A stretch of DNA of 64,000 nt from Impatiens glandulifera (Eukaryota > Streptophyta > Magnoliopsida > Ericales > Balsaminaceae), in assembly GCF_907164915.1 (NCBI RefSeq), contig NC_061863.1, positions 34,073,133 to 34,137,132 on the forward strand. Reading direction: 5' to 3'. Positions 10,583-22,850 of the stretch are shown here, in pieces. The notes under the pieces are model-generated. The model was not told the DNA's origin. It ran no database searches and saw only the letters and a program-made list of their open reading frames with translations. The position numbers and the translations under genes are program-made. Position 1 is the first letter of the stretch. The number at the start of each line of letters is the position of its first letter.

Positions 10583-11905
10583 TGTTAGGATCTAGGTAAC
10601 CGCTGGAGGACCGGGGGTTGGACCGGTTAGCGGTTCTCACTCGAAGGGTGGTGGTTAATCCGGTTAGAGATTAACACCGGGGTTTCAATACTACACAACC
10701 TGTCATAAACCCTTGAACTAGGTTCAAGCGCGGAAGAGGTTTGCTTTCAGGTTGAAGCAGCACACTTGTTTGATAGACAAGGCCGGTTTCGGATGATGGA
10801 GGTTTGAAAATGGTGGGTCGGTTTCGGTAGTCTGGAAATTCGGTATGGATAGTATAGAGTCAGTTTAGAGCGATGTAGTTGAGTTAATCGGTTAGACAAT
10901 GGAGCCGGCAGAAAGTAAATAACAAGACAAATTTTATGGATGTTCGGAGATAAAACTCCTACGTCACCCCTTCCTCTCGAAACCGCGAGAAGGATATTCA
11001 CTAAGGAATACAAGTACAATCCGATCGAGACTTATTTCTGCTCGATAACACTCTTACAATTTACACCGAAATTGTATAACACACTTTAACTTTAGCACTT
11101 AGGCTTTCTTGAATAGCACAATCTTATCACTTGTGGAGTAAATGCTCTTAGAATTTCTCACTTGTTTCACTGTATCTCTCTGTGTCCCGCATTTACTCTT
11201 CTTCAACTGCCCCTTTTATAGGTGAAATATGCCAACGGTCATATTTCACTGCCTTGAATTTGATTGGCTGAGCAGAGGTGCAGTGATTCAGTGTTTCAGA
11301 GATTCAGACCTGCGGTCGTTTCCTCAGACCTGATGGTCAACCTCAGACCTGGTGTTCTGTCTCAAACTTGGCGGTCTGTTCTTCCGGTATGTGAGACAAA
11401 CCTGCTGGTTTGTCTTTTACTTGATGTAGGCACTGTCTGTTGGACAGTTGTCTGTACTTGGAAGATCTTCTTTCTGACTTATCCCGAAGTGGAAAGATCC
11501 GGCAGTATTGTCTTCTGCAGCCTACAGTCTTTCCTCAGACTTGTATGGATATGGAAGTGTTCAGTCTGTTCCTTTGGTATCATTCTCAACAGATACCCAA
11601 ATTGTCTCCTTGTACTGGTCGGCCATTTGTCTTAACCGAATGGCTTTTGGTATGAGTGATGTAACCGGACTTCTTCCGGTTATTCCTCTGCCTTGTGGCT
11701 GATCGGCTGTTTGATGTTTCTGGTTTTAAGCTTTGGCCGATCCTTTCTTTGTGCGGTCAAGTTCCAGGTATTCTTGATCGGTTTACTAGCTTGACCGATT
11801 AGTTTTCTTAGCCGGTTCTTTTGTTTATCCGGTCCGGTTCCTTGTTCCTGCATGGAAAGTTTATTTAAGTTAGATTTATTTGAACTGGTCTAATTTTATC
11901 TAACA
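10583..11905 (-). repeat. 5' LTR of the family 1 Copia element
   Basis: On the minus strand it starts TGTTAGATAAAA and ends GATCCTAACA, giving TG...CA ends with matching TGTTAG/CTAACA tips. A TATA box (CTATAAAAGG) lies at 11221-11212. CGGTT/AACCG motifs are frequent: I counted at least six in 10583-10930 and six in 11580-11860. Near 11300-11400 short imperfect repeats around CAGACCTG occur in U3. It is homologous to the solo LTR at 40319-42024. The other LTR is beyond base 1, so a target duplication cannot be checked. Confidence 0.88.
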
Positions 11906-12690
11906 GATATGGATATGGATATGGATATGGATATGGATATGGATATGGATATGGATATGGATATGGATATGGATATGGATATGGATATGGATATGGATAT
12001 GGATATGGATATGGATATGGATATGGATATGGATATGGATATGGATATGGATATGGATATGGATATGGATATGAATATGAATATGGATATGAATATGAAT
12101 ATGAATATGAATATGAATATGAATATGAATATGAATATGAATATGAATATGAATATGAATATGAATATGAATATGAATATGAATATGAATATGAATATGA
12201 ATATGAATATGAATATGAATATGAATATGAATATGAATATGAATATGAATATGAATATGAATATGAACATGAATATGAATATGAATATGAATATGAATAT
12301 GAATATGAATATGAATATGAATATGAATATGAATATGAATATGAATATGAATATGAATATGAATATGAATATGAATATGAATATGAATATGAATATGAAT
12401 ATGAATATGAATATGAATATGATATGAATATGAATATGAATATGAATATGAATATGAATATGAATATGAATATGAATATGAATATGAATATGAATATGAA
12501 TATGAATATGAATATGAATATGAATATGAATATGAATATGAATATGAATATGAATATGAATATGAATATGAATATGAATATGAATATGAATATGAATATG
12601 AATATGAATATGAATATGAATATGAATATGAATATGAATATGAATATGAATATGAATATGAATATGAATATATATATATATATATTTTAT
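11906..12690. repeat. Hexanucleotide array (GATATG)n then (AATATG)n
   Basis: About 27 units of GATATG, a short mixed zone near 12072-12090, then about 100 units of AATATG, ending in a TA run. The two blocks differ by one G-to-A change. There is one unit with a C (12267) and one phase break near 12420. The array begins at the first base after the LTR. Met-Asp and Met-Asn reading frames over it are repeat artefacts. Confidence 0.97.
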
Positions 12691-13217
12691 TATTGTATTG
12701 TAATATATAATTTTAATTAGTAAGGTGAGTATATTGTTTGAAATTTTATTAAGATGCTTAAATTTTGGATAGTTAGGTACATTTGTTTATTTTTATTTTT
12801 TTCCAGCAATATTTCATATTAATAGAGAAATATTTAGTGTAATTTTAATTCAATCGTGAATTTGAAAATATCTATTACTCAAAACAAAATTGAATTAAAT
12901 AACTTAAAATGTTAAAATAATGGAAGAAGTTATTAATTGATTATTTTTTTAATATAAAAAGAGAAAAACGCAAAAAATTTGAAATAATATTATATGAATA
13001 CATTAATTTATATTAAAATAATTTGATTTTTTGGAGACTTATACCAATGATCTCCAAATAAATGATTTTTGGTGATTTATAAAGTGTTAGCGAGATGAAA
13101 AGAAGAATTCGAAAATTTTGATTTCCTATCTTCGACTATGGAGTTTTTTTTTATGTACTCAAACAATTGAGACCATTTTAATTTTCCTTATCTTTACATT
13201 GTTCAAATTTTTTCATA
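12691..13217. other. AT-rich DNA, no feature recognised
   Basis: Very AT-rich with no ORF, terminal repeats or coding similarity that I can see. Confidence 0.6.
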
Positions 13218-13853
13218 CATGTCTAACTACGTATCTGTTAGACTGCACGTCTAACTACGTATCTGTTAGACTGCACGTCTTACTACGCCTGTTAGACTGC
13301 ACATCTAACTACGTATCTGTTAGACTGCACGTCTAGCTACGTATGAGTTAGACTCACGTCTAACTACGCATCTGTTAGACTGCACGTCTAACTACGCATC
13401 TGTTAGACTGCACGTCTAACTACGCATCTGTTAGACTGCACGTCTAACTACGTATCTGTTAGACTACACGTCTAACTATGCCTGTTAGACTGCACATCTC
13501 ACTACGCATCTGTTAAACTACACGTCTAACAACGCATCTGTTAGACTACATGTTTAACTACGTATCTGTTAGACTGCACGTCTAACTACGAATCTGTTAC
13601 ACTACATGTCTAACTACGTATTTGTTAGACTACACGTCTAACTACATATCTGTTAGACTGCACGTCTAAATCAATGCGTCTAATAGCCAATAAGTCTAAT
13701 GAACCTCATTCAGACTAAGTCTAACTTAACACGTTTTAGATGCACCTGCACAAAAACAATTAAACGACTTAGTTTAAGTTTTATACAAACTCATCATCAA
13801 AATTCCAATGGTCAAAATGATTTGATCCTTAGTCAAAACAATTTGACCCAATA
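13218..13853 (-). repeat. Truncated family 2 LTR, head-to-head with the next LTR
   Basis: On the minus strand it begins TATTGGGTCAAATTG, matching the TGTTGGGTCAAATT start of family 2 LTRs apart from G to A in the second base. It then runs through the same leader (TTTTTGTGCAGGTGCAT) into about 480 bp of 28-bp TTAGAC repeats and stops inside the array. Only the U3 start is present. Confidence 0.75.
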
Positions 13854-15164
13854 GACGTGTAGTCTAACAGATTTGTAATTAGACATACAGTCTAAGAGAT
13901 ACGTAGTTAGACGTGCAATCTAACAAATACGTAGTTAGACGGACAGTCTAACAAATACGTAGTTAGACGGACAGTCTAACAGATACGTAGTTAGACGGGC
14001 AGTCTAACAGATACATAGTTAGACGTGTAGTCTAACAGATACGTAGTTAGACGGGTAGTCTAATAGATACGTATTTAGACGGGTAGTCTAATAGATACGT
14101 AGTTAGACGGGTAGTCTAACAGATACGTAGTTAGATAGACAGTCTAACAGATACGTAGTTAGACGTGCAGTCTAACAAATATGTAGTTAGACATTGCAGT
14201 CTAACTCCATTAGACTTGGTGGTCTAATGGATCTTGCTTTTAGACATTGAAGTCTAACTCTCATTAGACTTGGTAGTCTAATGGAGCACGTCTAATGCCT
14301 CACTTGAGCATCTGTTGTAGTTAACATACGTTTATCCACGATCAACTTGCTGTACGCTATTCCTGCTCCACTCATCTATGCAGACCGATATGCCAACTAT
14401 TTGTATCCAATGAATGAACGCCACATATGCAAATATTCCTCCCATTACTTGTTTAGTAAAGGACAATTCTAGAAGAATATCCGGTGCACTACCTGTTCGG
14501 TACGACCATGATCCTTGTGCATAGAGCCTCTTGTACTCTTGTACTATGGAGGCTTTCCAATGGGCGCTTGCCACGTTTCCATCTAGAAGATTCGACTGTT
14601 GGTGTTTTTATTCTATATATAGATCCTCAAGGACAATGGTCGAGGAGAGAAGTTTAACAAGTTTACAAGTTTGCACAAGCCTTACAATGAGTTTACCAGC
14701 CTTACATGTTATTAATCTCATACTCTTGCACTTACTGATTTGTACATCTTCAAGTTCAAGAGAGAATAAAAATATGTCTAACTGAGAAATACTCTTAATC
14801 ATATTTTAAGTTGAATAGAGCATGTTTTGTTCAACCGTTAGCTAGCCAGTAAACTGTATTTGATTCAAAGAAGTATAGTGAATCCTTCTGGTGATTGGAA
14901 AAAGGGGTGACGTAAGAGAGTTTTGCTCCGAACATCCATAAACAACTTTTTGTGTTGTTTAAATTCTGTCTTTCCTTCTCTCACTGGTTCATAGCTTCAA
15001 ACCTAAGAAAAAAGTTCCGCACTTGAATCGCTTCAAGTGTTTGCAAGGGTTTGTGTAGAATATATAGTGATATTAATCTATAACAGGATTTCTATCAAAT
15101 CGTTTTCAAGAAGTTGTCATCAATAGTTAGACCCCCGTCTCTATTGATTACACCGATCCTATCA
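13854..15164 (+). repeat. 5' LTR of the outer family 2 element, 5'-truncated
   Basis: Starts inside the TTAGAC array (28-bp units to about 14190), then unique LTR sequence with a TATA box (TCTATATATAG, 14612-14622), and ends GATCCTATCA at 15164. The 3' LTR at 29373-30986 has the same order plus a ~165-bp leader missing here. Confidence 0.8.
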
Positions 15165-15166
15165 AT

Positions 15167-15178
15167 TGATATTAGATC
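15167..15178 (+). other. Degenerate primer-binding site (outer element)
   Basis: TGATATTAGATC lies two bases after the LTR. It matches TGGTATCAGAGC except for changes that are all G-to-A or C-to-T. Confidence 0.65.
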
Positions 15179-15208
15179 TCTGTTTCTATTCTCAAGTTAT
15201 CACCAAGA

Positions 15209-17003
15209 ATGTCGATCATATCCAAACATGCTTATGCCACCGCAATCCCTACGTTCTTAAAAGAAAACTACATTGTGTGGAAGAAGAGAGTCGTGCTCAT
15301 CTTTCCTCTCTTCTTGTTGACATGTGGAGTGTTATCACAGATGGTCCCATCAAAATCGAAAAGGACAAATTCGAATGGACCAACGAAGATAAGAGGATAA
15401 ATAACCTCAACAACATGGAAATGGACGTTTTGTACAAATCTCTTGACGACAACATGTTCAACTACATCATCGAGTGTGAAACTAACAAGGAGATCTGGGA
15501 CAGACTCACTCAACTGTGTGAGGGCAATGAGCAGACCAAAAACAACAAAATCATGATTGTAACTCAGCAGTTCGACAACTTCAAAATGCGTCCTAGAGAA
15601 ACAATGACTGAGTTTGACGCAAGGTTCAACAAGGTTATCTCCACTCTATCCATTCTTGTCAAGACCTACATCAACAGGGAGATTGCTATCAAGGTTATGC
15701 GAGCTTTACCAAGGGAGTATGACATAAATACGATGGAAATGAGGGAATCCAAAGACCTCAACAAGATCGGGTTCTTCGATCTGTTTACTGATCTCAAGGC
15801 CTATGAGTTCGAGTTGAACTCAAGGATTGAAGAAGATAAACCCTCATACACCATCATTACCAAAGCCTTGGTGACTGTAGAAGATCCACCAGTTGCCCCT
15901 GATGTGAAGACAACTGCCCAACAGCTCAACAGTGATGCTATGTCTCTCTTTGTGAAGAAGTTTGACAAATTAATGAAGAAGAGCAACTCTAACTCAAGCT
16001 CCTCAAATACCAATGATGATAAGAAATCCAAAGATAATGTTAAGTGTTTTAACTATGGTATTTTAGGTCATTACAAATCAGAATGTCGGAAGCCGAAGCG
16101 TGATGAGAAGAAGAAGGATGGCGAAAAGGAGTTGAAGGCTCTTTTGGTAGGAGATGAGAAGAACAAATGGAACTACAGTGATTCTGACTCATCATGTAGT
16201 GATAGTGATGATGACAAGGTTGCTTGTTTCATGGAAAGAGAATAAGAAGCTTAGGAATCTGAGGTATTTGACTTCTTTTCTGAAAATTTTTCAAGGGAAG
16301 AACTGGTAGTTGCACTAAATGACATGGTCATAGAGTACAAAAAGCTATTAGAGTCCCAAAATGAAATAAAATCTTCCTTTAAAGTGTCTCAACCTATTTT
16401 ATCTCGAACTCTAGAACCAAACATTCTTGAAAATGGCAAGGTCGAGATCTCATCTAAGAATGAGATTCTCAAAGAACAGATACAAACTCTTTCTTTAGAA
16501 AAAAAAAGGTTAAACTATATTGTTAGTGTTCGGACAAGGTTTGGAGAAGCTGTCAAATATCAGATCAGTCTGTTGAAACCTGTTGGATCCAAATCCGGTT
16601 AGGATTTGATAGCAATGACCCAAACCACTCCTATAAGAAGTTAAACTCAGCAACTGGCAATCTTAAGCCAATAAGTTTTGTCAAAGGGAGTCTAACTGAT
16701 ACTGAAACGAATCCAATCTATGTGGTGTAGGCTTTGAAGGATGAAATAACTTATGTTCCGCCGACTGTTAACTAGGTGAAAACTAAGTTAAAAGTAGCCA
16801 ACAAGTCTGGCTATCTAAAACCTAACTCAAAGTCAAGGAGTTTTAAAAGAAAATCATCCTCTAAAGCTAAGGGATTAGTGGCTAGAAGGAAGGTGTCTCC
16901 TAAGTCAAAATCATACGCAGTTATTAAAACACAAAATGGGAAATCCATCAAAATAACTAAAATATGGATTCCTAAGGGACTGGTTGATCGAGGACCTAAG
17001 TGA
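15209..17003 (+). pseudogene. gag: Copia gag of the outer element
   Basis: Starts at ATG 15209 (MSIISKHAY), the same position as the gag start of the nested element. A one-base loss near 15290 moves reading to the frame that continues to 16245: DMWSVITDGPIKI, UBN2-like core (NKIMIVTQQFDNFKMRP, MRALPREYDI), then a zinc knuckle CFNYGILGHYKSEC in which the second Cys is Tyr, so the knuckle is damaged. TAA 16243-16245 and further stops and a frameshift near 16600 follow; the last segment ends with IWIPKGLVDRGPK and a stop at 17003. In family 1 the same tail leads directly into protease; here it leads into non-coding DNA. Confidence 0.85.
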
Positions 17004-17005
17004 AC

Positions 17006-17854
17006 GTGGGTACCAAAATTTTGTAAATATTTTCTTATGTAGGTGATACAGGAAAGCTGCAACAAGAAAGTTTAGAGCATACTCTTCTGAGTACATGCTC
17101 TAGAAGATCAATAGTGGCACTCGCCACTCCTAAGGACTAAGTGTTTTCTGCCTTAAAAATAATTTTGGTCTGAAGGACCTCAAAATAATTATTTATTCTT
17201 TTTTATACACGTATAAATTAAGAGGGAAATATACTATATAAATAAAGATGCACATAGACTAAAGCCTTAATCGGTATATTAGACGAGGATGTCTAAAAGA
17301 AAAAGCAAGTACTTAGTATTTTTATTTACACACTCTATGCTTCTAAGTTAAACTGTCTTGGTTAATAACTTGCACGGTTATATGTTGACGTCTAATAAAG
17401 GTTTAGACGTTTATTAGACAAGAGCAATCGGACGCTCACGTCTAACCAAACACACATCTAATACGTGTTATTCATGCGTAATTAGACATTGACGTCTAAT
17501 AGACGTTTAGACATCTATAAGATACGTGATTAGACGCGTGCGTCTAATAGACGCTTAGATCATATGGATTATAGAAGTAATGAAAACGTCTAACTACGTG
17601 TGCTATTAGACGCTTCGTTTTCAAAAACTGATCAAGGACAGCTGTCCTCTATTTGATGCCATCTAATTTTCCCGCTCAAACATTAAAACAGTCACTTTTA
17701 AAGAACATGAAGACACGTTTCTTTCAAGTTAAAAGAGAGATACTGATACACCCTTAATTTAATGATGACTTTCTACGAGAAAATATGTCTAATATTAATT
17801 AGTGGGACTTACTTTTGTGAATATTGACAGTTAAGTCATGCTACTCTTCGAAGT
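17006..17854 (+). promoter_or_regulatory. Spacer between gag and accessory gene with TTAGAC palindromes and E2F-like site
   Basis: No ORF. Between about 17280 and 17620 there are repeated TTAGAC/GTCTAA motifs, including the palindrome TTAGACGCGTGCGTCTAA at 17530-17547 (8-bp arms, 2-base centre). TTTCCCGC, an E2F consensus, is at 17668-17675, about 180 bp before the accessory TATA box. The same layout recurs in the nested element and at 48310-48970. Confidence 0.55.
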
Positions 17855-17864
17855 CTATTTAAGG
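17855..17864 (+). promoter_or_regulatory. TATA box of the outer accessory gene
   Basis: CTATTTAAGG, about 121 bp before ATG 17985, followed by a CT-rich leader. Confidence 0.55.
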
Positions 17865-17984
17865 ACATATTGCATGCGATTAAAACCTTTACGCTCACTT
17901 TCTCTAATTTCTTAAGAACCCTAACTTTCTCTAGCTTCTCTCTTAAGAACTTTCTTCATCTTGAGTCTGTTTATCTTCTCTCTA

Positions 17985-20938
17985 ATGGCTAACAAGAAGA
18001 TTACCCTTGGTCACTACACTTTGCAGCTAGATTTCCCCTCTTTGTATTCTTTCGATTAGCAAGAAGTGGTTGATATGTTCTGATCATTGGAGTATTCCGG
18101 TTTTAAAAATATCTCGGCAGTCCTTTTATTTTCCATGAATAGGAAGTTCAGGAGTTCTTCAAGTCGGCGACCATGGTTGGTGATTCTATTTCTACGACTG
18201 TGAATGAAACTGTTATTTTTATGATGAGGCGTCTTATGCGGAGTTATTTGAACTTCCATCGGAGGGCCACACTTTTAATCTTCATCTTCCAACAGAAACC
18301 ATCACGGAAATGAAGATTTCTTTCTTGGCCGACGGTTCAGAAATCAGGCTGAATGGAAGTAAGAAAGTTCTAAAGCCTCATTTTATTCTTTTGAACGACA
18401 TCGTTGCGAAGGCTCTTCAATGAAGAGCAACTTCTTTTCATCTATATAGTCAAGATCATTTCGATTATATGACGACTATTTAAAGGGTATTTAAGTCAAC
18501 TGGGCTTCGATGCTCTTTTTTAATCTTTGTGGGTCGATTGATTCTAAGAACAAGCAAAGTGTAGGTTTCACTGCCCAACTCAACCGGTTTCTGGAACATT
18601 TGGGGGTTCCTATGGGAGAAGGTGAGGCTATTCACACTAGCCGTGTGTTCAAAATTTTCACTGTTGCCAACACTCTCACAAGAATGAAGAACTCAAAGGA
18701 GTCTTTCTCTGGCGCATCTAGCCAATAGACGGGTGGTAAATCGGTCACTCGATCCAAGCAACCTGCAACCTCTATTCTCTCTATGGGGCTAAAAGAGCCA
18801 TAACTATTAATGAATCGGAGGCTAGTTCTTCAAAGAAAGATTCTAGAGTGGTTGACTCCAGAGCAAAGAAAGGTCCTCCTTCCCTTGCAGCCATCCTTAT
18901 GTCTTTGCTTTCTCCATCTACTAGCCAGTTGAAAAATCCGGCAAAGTCTTCCGTTTCAAAAGGTGATCAGTTAAAGGTGCCTAGGGCGTCTAAGTTATCC
19001 AAGGTATCGTCTAAGGTAATTTCACCTCCTTCTCTAGCTAAAGTGCCTACTTTTAGTGTTCCTATGTTGGAAACCTTGTATCTGTTTCCGTTCCAGTGTT
19101 GGAACTAACTGTCAGGCCAACTATTGAGCTAGTTGGTCCAATTGTTGAAAGTATTGACAAGATTCCATCTCTTGTTCGTCCAAAAGAACATGTAGCTACT
19201 GAAGCTATTGTTATTGACGAAACAGACTAGGGTGCTGTTCCAACCCCTGTTGCTATAGTATTGTCTGAATAGGCTCCCATTTTTTCAAATGCCGAGCAAC
19301 TTGTATCTACGATTATTCAAGAAAAGTCTGTTGTCACAGTAAAAGGAGTCCAGTCCAAGGTCTTAATAGGGCGTTTTTCCAAGCCTTTAATGCCTCATGA
19401 GATTGTGAGAGCCACCAGGAGAGTTGCTGGCATATCTATCGGTGAACAAAGGCCAATTCCTAAACTAGTTGAGGTTATTGGAAAAGGCAAGGCTATCACA
19501 ACTGAATTTAATGAGGAAGTTTTTGAAGCAACATGTATTGTCAATCTAATGATGGATCAAGCCAATGCAAAAGCAGATGCGAAGATTAATATCTTTGACA
19601 CCTGGGTGTTGAATATAGTGGATAATGGGTATGATCAAGTTATCAAAGGAAAAGGTCTCAACGAAAAATGGATCTGTTGGAAGTGGGCTAAAACCTCTGA
19701 GGTCTATGAAGCTCTCAAGAGGAAAGATCTGTTGGAAGCGAACATCAGAGGTCGCGCTCTCTTTATTCTGCTTGAAGCAAGAAAAGAAAATTATAATCTG
19801 ATGGAAAGAAATGTTGTTGCAGAAGAAAAAGACTTAAAGAGACTTGATTAAATTATACAAGACTATAGCTCAACGGTTCTCAGATTTGTTCATAACACCG
19901 ACTGTTTAGGGTTGAATCTATTTTATAATCCATCGGATGAAGATGAGCCGATGCAAATCTCTGAGAATAATAATTTGATTTCCTAAGAAGAAGATCAAGC
20001 TGTTGATCACCTTATTGAACTGGGAATGCTTCTGTTGAAGAGAAATGCCTTTTGGCTTAGCCCCGTATCATTCAAACTTTGGATCCCGTTCAACCTGATC
20101 CAATCATTGAAGAAGAGGAGAATAATGCTGAAACTATTCAACCACTTGTTCAACATGAATCAGAAGTATTGGAAACCCTTGTTTTAAAGGCAGAAAAATC
20201 TCCAGTGAAAGAGACAGTGACTGATCAACCTAATGAAGCACAATATAAGGGGGACACATGAAAGAAGACGAATCTAATAAGAGTCCTTCAGATGAGGGGG
20301 AACAAGCTGAAAATGACAATTCATCAAAAGGATCTCCATCTCCTTGATCCCCTCTTAAAATAACAGTTGTGAACATTTTTAAAAGAGTTACTAATTTACC
20401 CCTTTATTACGGAGAAACTTCAGAACAGAATCTTAAGGTTTGTGAAGACATTCTCAAAGATCAAGAGAAGTCTAAAGATGCATATGAGGAAGAAGAACCA
20501 GAATTTTCTATAAAAGTTCATACTCATGCTAGTCCCATTCAAACCATCCCTGCCCACTCTCAAGAAGTGAAATCTACTGAAGAAACCTCCCTCGGAGGCG
20601 CAAAGCTCATAAAATCTATGGAGGTAATGATGAGAATGACGAATGACGGGGTAGAATATGCTAGATATGCAGTCCAGAATGAAGAATCTTGATAAGGGAT
20701 ACAGTTCAAACAAGAAAGAATTCTCTTCTTTTCTTGTAACTTAGAAAGAATTGGAGAAGACGATGAAGAGAAATACTTACGAAGTCAACTTCGTCAACAT
20801 TACCTATTCCAAGTTTGAAAAGAATCTTTTCAAAAGACAATCGACAAAATTTGAGGAACAAAGAGAATTTTACCTAAATCTTCATTAGGAAATTATGACG
20901 GGAATGAATCTTTTTCAAGATCAAATGGCCAAGAATAT
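17985..20938 (+). pseudogene. Accessory gene of the outer element, 5' part
   Basis: Starts ATG 17985 (MANKKITLGHYTLQLDF). A TAG ends the first frame after 24 codons, and further stops and shifts occur through the domain. Recognisable parts are the KVLKPHFILLNDIV stretch near 18370, LEHLGVPMGEGEAI near 18590, a Ser/Lys/Pro-rich linker, KINIFDTWV near 19590, an acidic segment (20079-20692) and MNLFQDQMAKN at the end. The frame is cut at 20938 by the nested element and resumes at 28813. Complete homologues suggest a protein near 1,000 residues. Function unknown. Confidence 0.65.
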
Positions 20939-22684
20939 TGATAGGATCGGCTTTATCAATAGAGACAGGGTCTGGCGATTGATGAAGGCTTATAAAAAAT
21001 GGTTTGAAAGAAATCTGGTTAGGGATTTAATTCACTTTCTATTCTACGCAAACCCTTGTAAACACTTGAAACAGAATCAAGTGCGGAAATGTTTACTTAG
21101 GTTTGAAGCTTAGGATCAAGAATGAGAAGATGACAAATGAGCAACACAACAGTTTGTTTATGGATGTTCGGAGCAAACTCTCCTACGTCACCCCTTCTTC
21201 TAACCACCTGAAGGATTCACTATAATATGCTTTGAATCAAATACAGTCTGTACGTATAGCTCACTGTTGAACAGAACATACTCTGTTCAACTTACAATAT
21301 GATGAAGAATATCACTCAACTAAAATGATGCTTTGATTCGAACTCTCTCTTGATTAACACACAGTAAAGCAAAAAAGCATCTAACAGTTTCAGTAATCTG
21401 GATATCAAAATGATCGATTGAATTCACTCTCTATAATTCCAGTAAGCAAGACAGTTCTTCCGTTGTCTTTAAGAATATTTAAATATGAACAAGTACCAAC
21501 GATTGAATCTTCATAATGATACGTGGAAAGCTTCCATTTGAACGCCTCCATAGTACACAACAGACTCTAAGTACAAGGATCGTGGCCGTACACAACTGGT
21601 TGTACGCCGAATATTCTTCAGAGATGTACCTACAAAACAAGTAGTGGGAAGGAGATTCGCTTACGTGTCATTGGTTGATTGGTTGCAGTTGGCTGTCGTA
21701 CTGATCTTCACTAGAAAGTGGAGCAGGAGTAGCGTACAACTAGAGCACGTGGGTAGGTGGGTACTAGCTTCAAGCAACTTCTTAAGCATGAAATTAGACG
21801 TATTTCAATTTGACGACCTCGTATAATGAAATCAGACATCCCCGTCTAATAACAGGATCCATTAGACCACCTGGTCTAATGAGATTAGACTTCACGTTTA
21901 ATTACAATCACTTTAGACTAATTGAAGGAGTTAGACTACACGTCTAACTTTCACATTCCATTAGACTACACGTCTAATTACGATTCTACTTCAGACTTGT
22001 CTGAAAGAGTTAGACTGCATATCTAACTTTCTCTTTCTATTAGACTACACTTCTAACTCCACGAGTTAGACTGCACGTCTAATACAGCTTAGTTATACTG
22101 CACGTTTAACTTTCTCCAATCCATTAAACTACACGTTTAACTCCACGAGATAGACTGCACGTCAAATATCCACAATCCATTAGACTGCACGTCTAACTCC
22201 ACGAGTTAGACTGCACGTCTAATTATGACCACTTTACACTAATCTGAAGGAGTTAGACTACACGTCTAACTTCACTAGTTAGACTGCACGTCTAGCTTTC
22301 TCTTATTAGACTGCACGTCTAATATCGCCTAGTTAGACTACAAGTCTAACTTTGCTAGTTAGACTGCACGTCTAATACCGCTAGTTAGACCTCACGTCTA
22401 ACACAACTTAGTTAGACTGCACGTCTAACTTCACTTTCCATTAGACTACACGTCTAACTCCACGAGTTAGACTGCACATCTAATTTCTGTAGTTAGACTG
22501 CACGTCTAACTTTATATATCTCATGCCAAATCGGTCTAATGAACCTCATTAAGACCAAGTCTAATGTAATGTGATTTCGATACAACTGCATCAAAAACAA
22601 TGAGACGCATAGATTATCCATTCATCATCAAAATTTCAGTAGTCAAACTATTTCAACATTTAGTCAAAATAATTATACCCAACA
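20939..22684 (-). repeat. 3' LTR of the nested element
   Basis: 1,746 bp. On the minus strand it starts TGTTGGGTATAATT and ends CCGATCCTATCA. It carries a TTAGAC array of about 670 bp (21850-22520). The partner LTR has fewer units, which explains most of the 151-bp length difference. Confidence 0.88.
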
Positions 22685-22702
22685 ATTTCCCCCTTTTTTA
22701 TG
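22685..22702 (-). other. Polypurine tract of the nested element
   Basis: On the minus strand ATAAAAAAAGGGGGAAAT directly precedes the 3' LTR, the expected place and composition for plus-strand priming. Confidence 0.85.
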
Positions 22703-22850
22703 ATGAAATTGAAAAATTTGCATAGATAACAAGTTAAGCATTCATCATATAAATGCACGGTAAAACTTGTTCATCCATCTCACACAACCATTTTCAAAAA
22801 CCAATATTCAGAAACATAGTTTAAAAGTTAACAAAGTAGGAGAAATGATA

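Larger units (their letters stand above)
1..11905 (-). mobile_element. Giant Sirevirus-like Copia retrotransposon (family 1), 3' end outside window
   Basis: Reading on the minus strand, the order is 5' LTR (10583-11905), primer-binding site, gag, protease-integrase-RT-RNase H, then three accessory genes with their own promoters. The integrase-before-RT order is that of Ty1/Copia. The protease motif, the [12 protein letters not shown]ase H end and extra ORFs after pol recall Sireviruses, which often carry an extra 3' ORF. At more than 11.9 kb without its 3' LTR it is unusually long. Frameshifts and stops show this copy is dead. The lineage call is from motifs only. Confidence 0.85.

Noticed and set aside
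11896..12720. Long Met-Asp, Met-Asn and Ile-Phe ORFs
   Set aside because: They are frames of a hexanucleotide repeat, which has no stops by composition.
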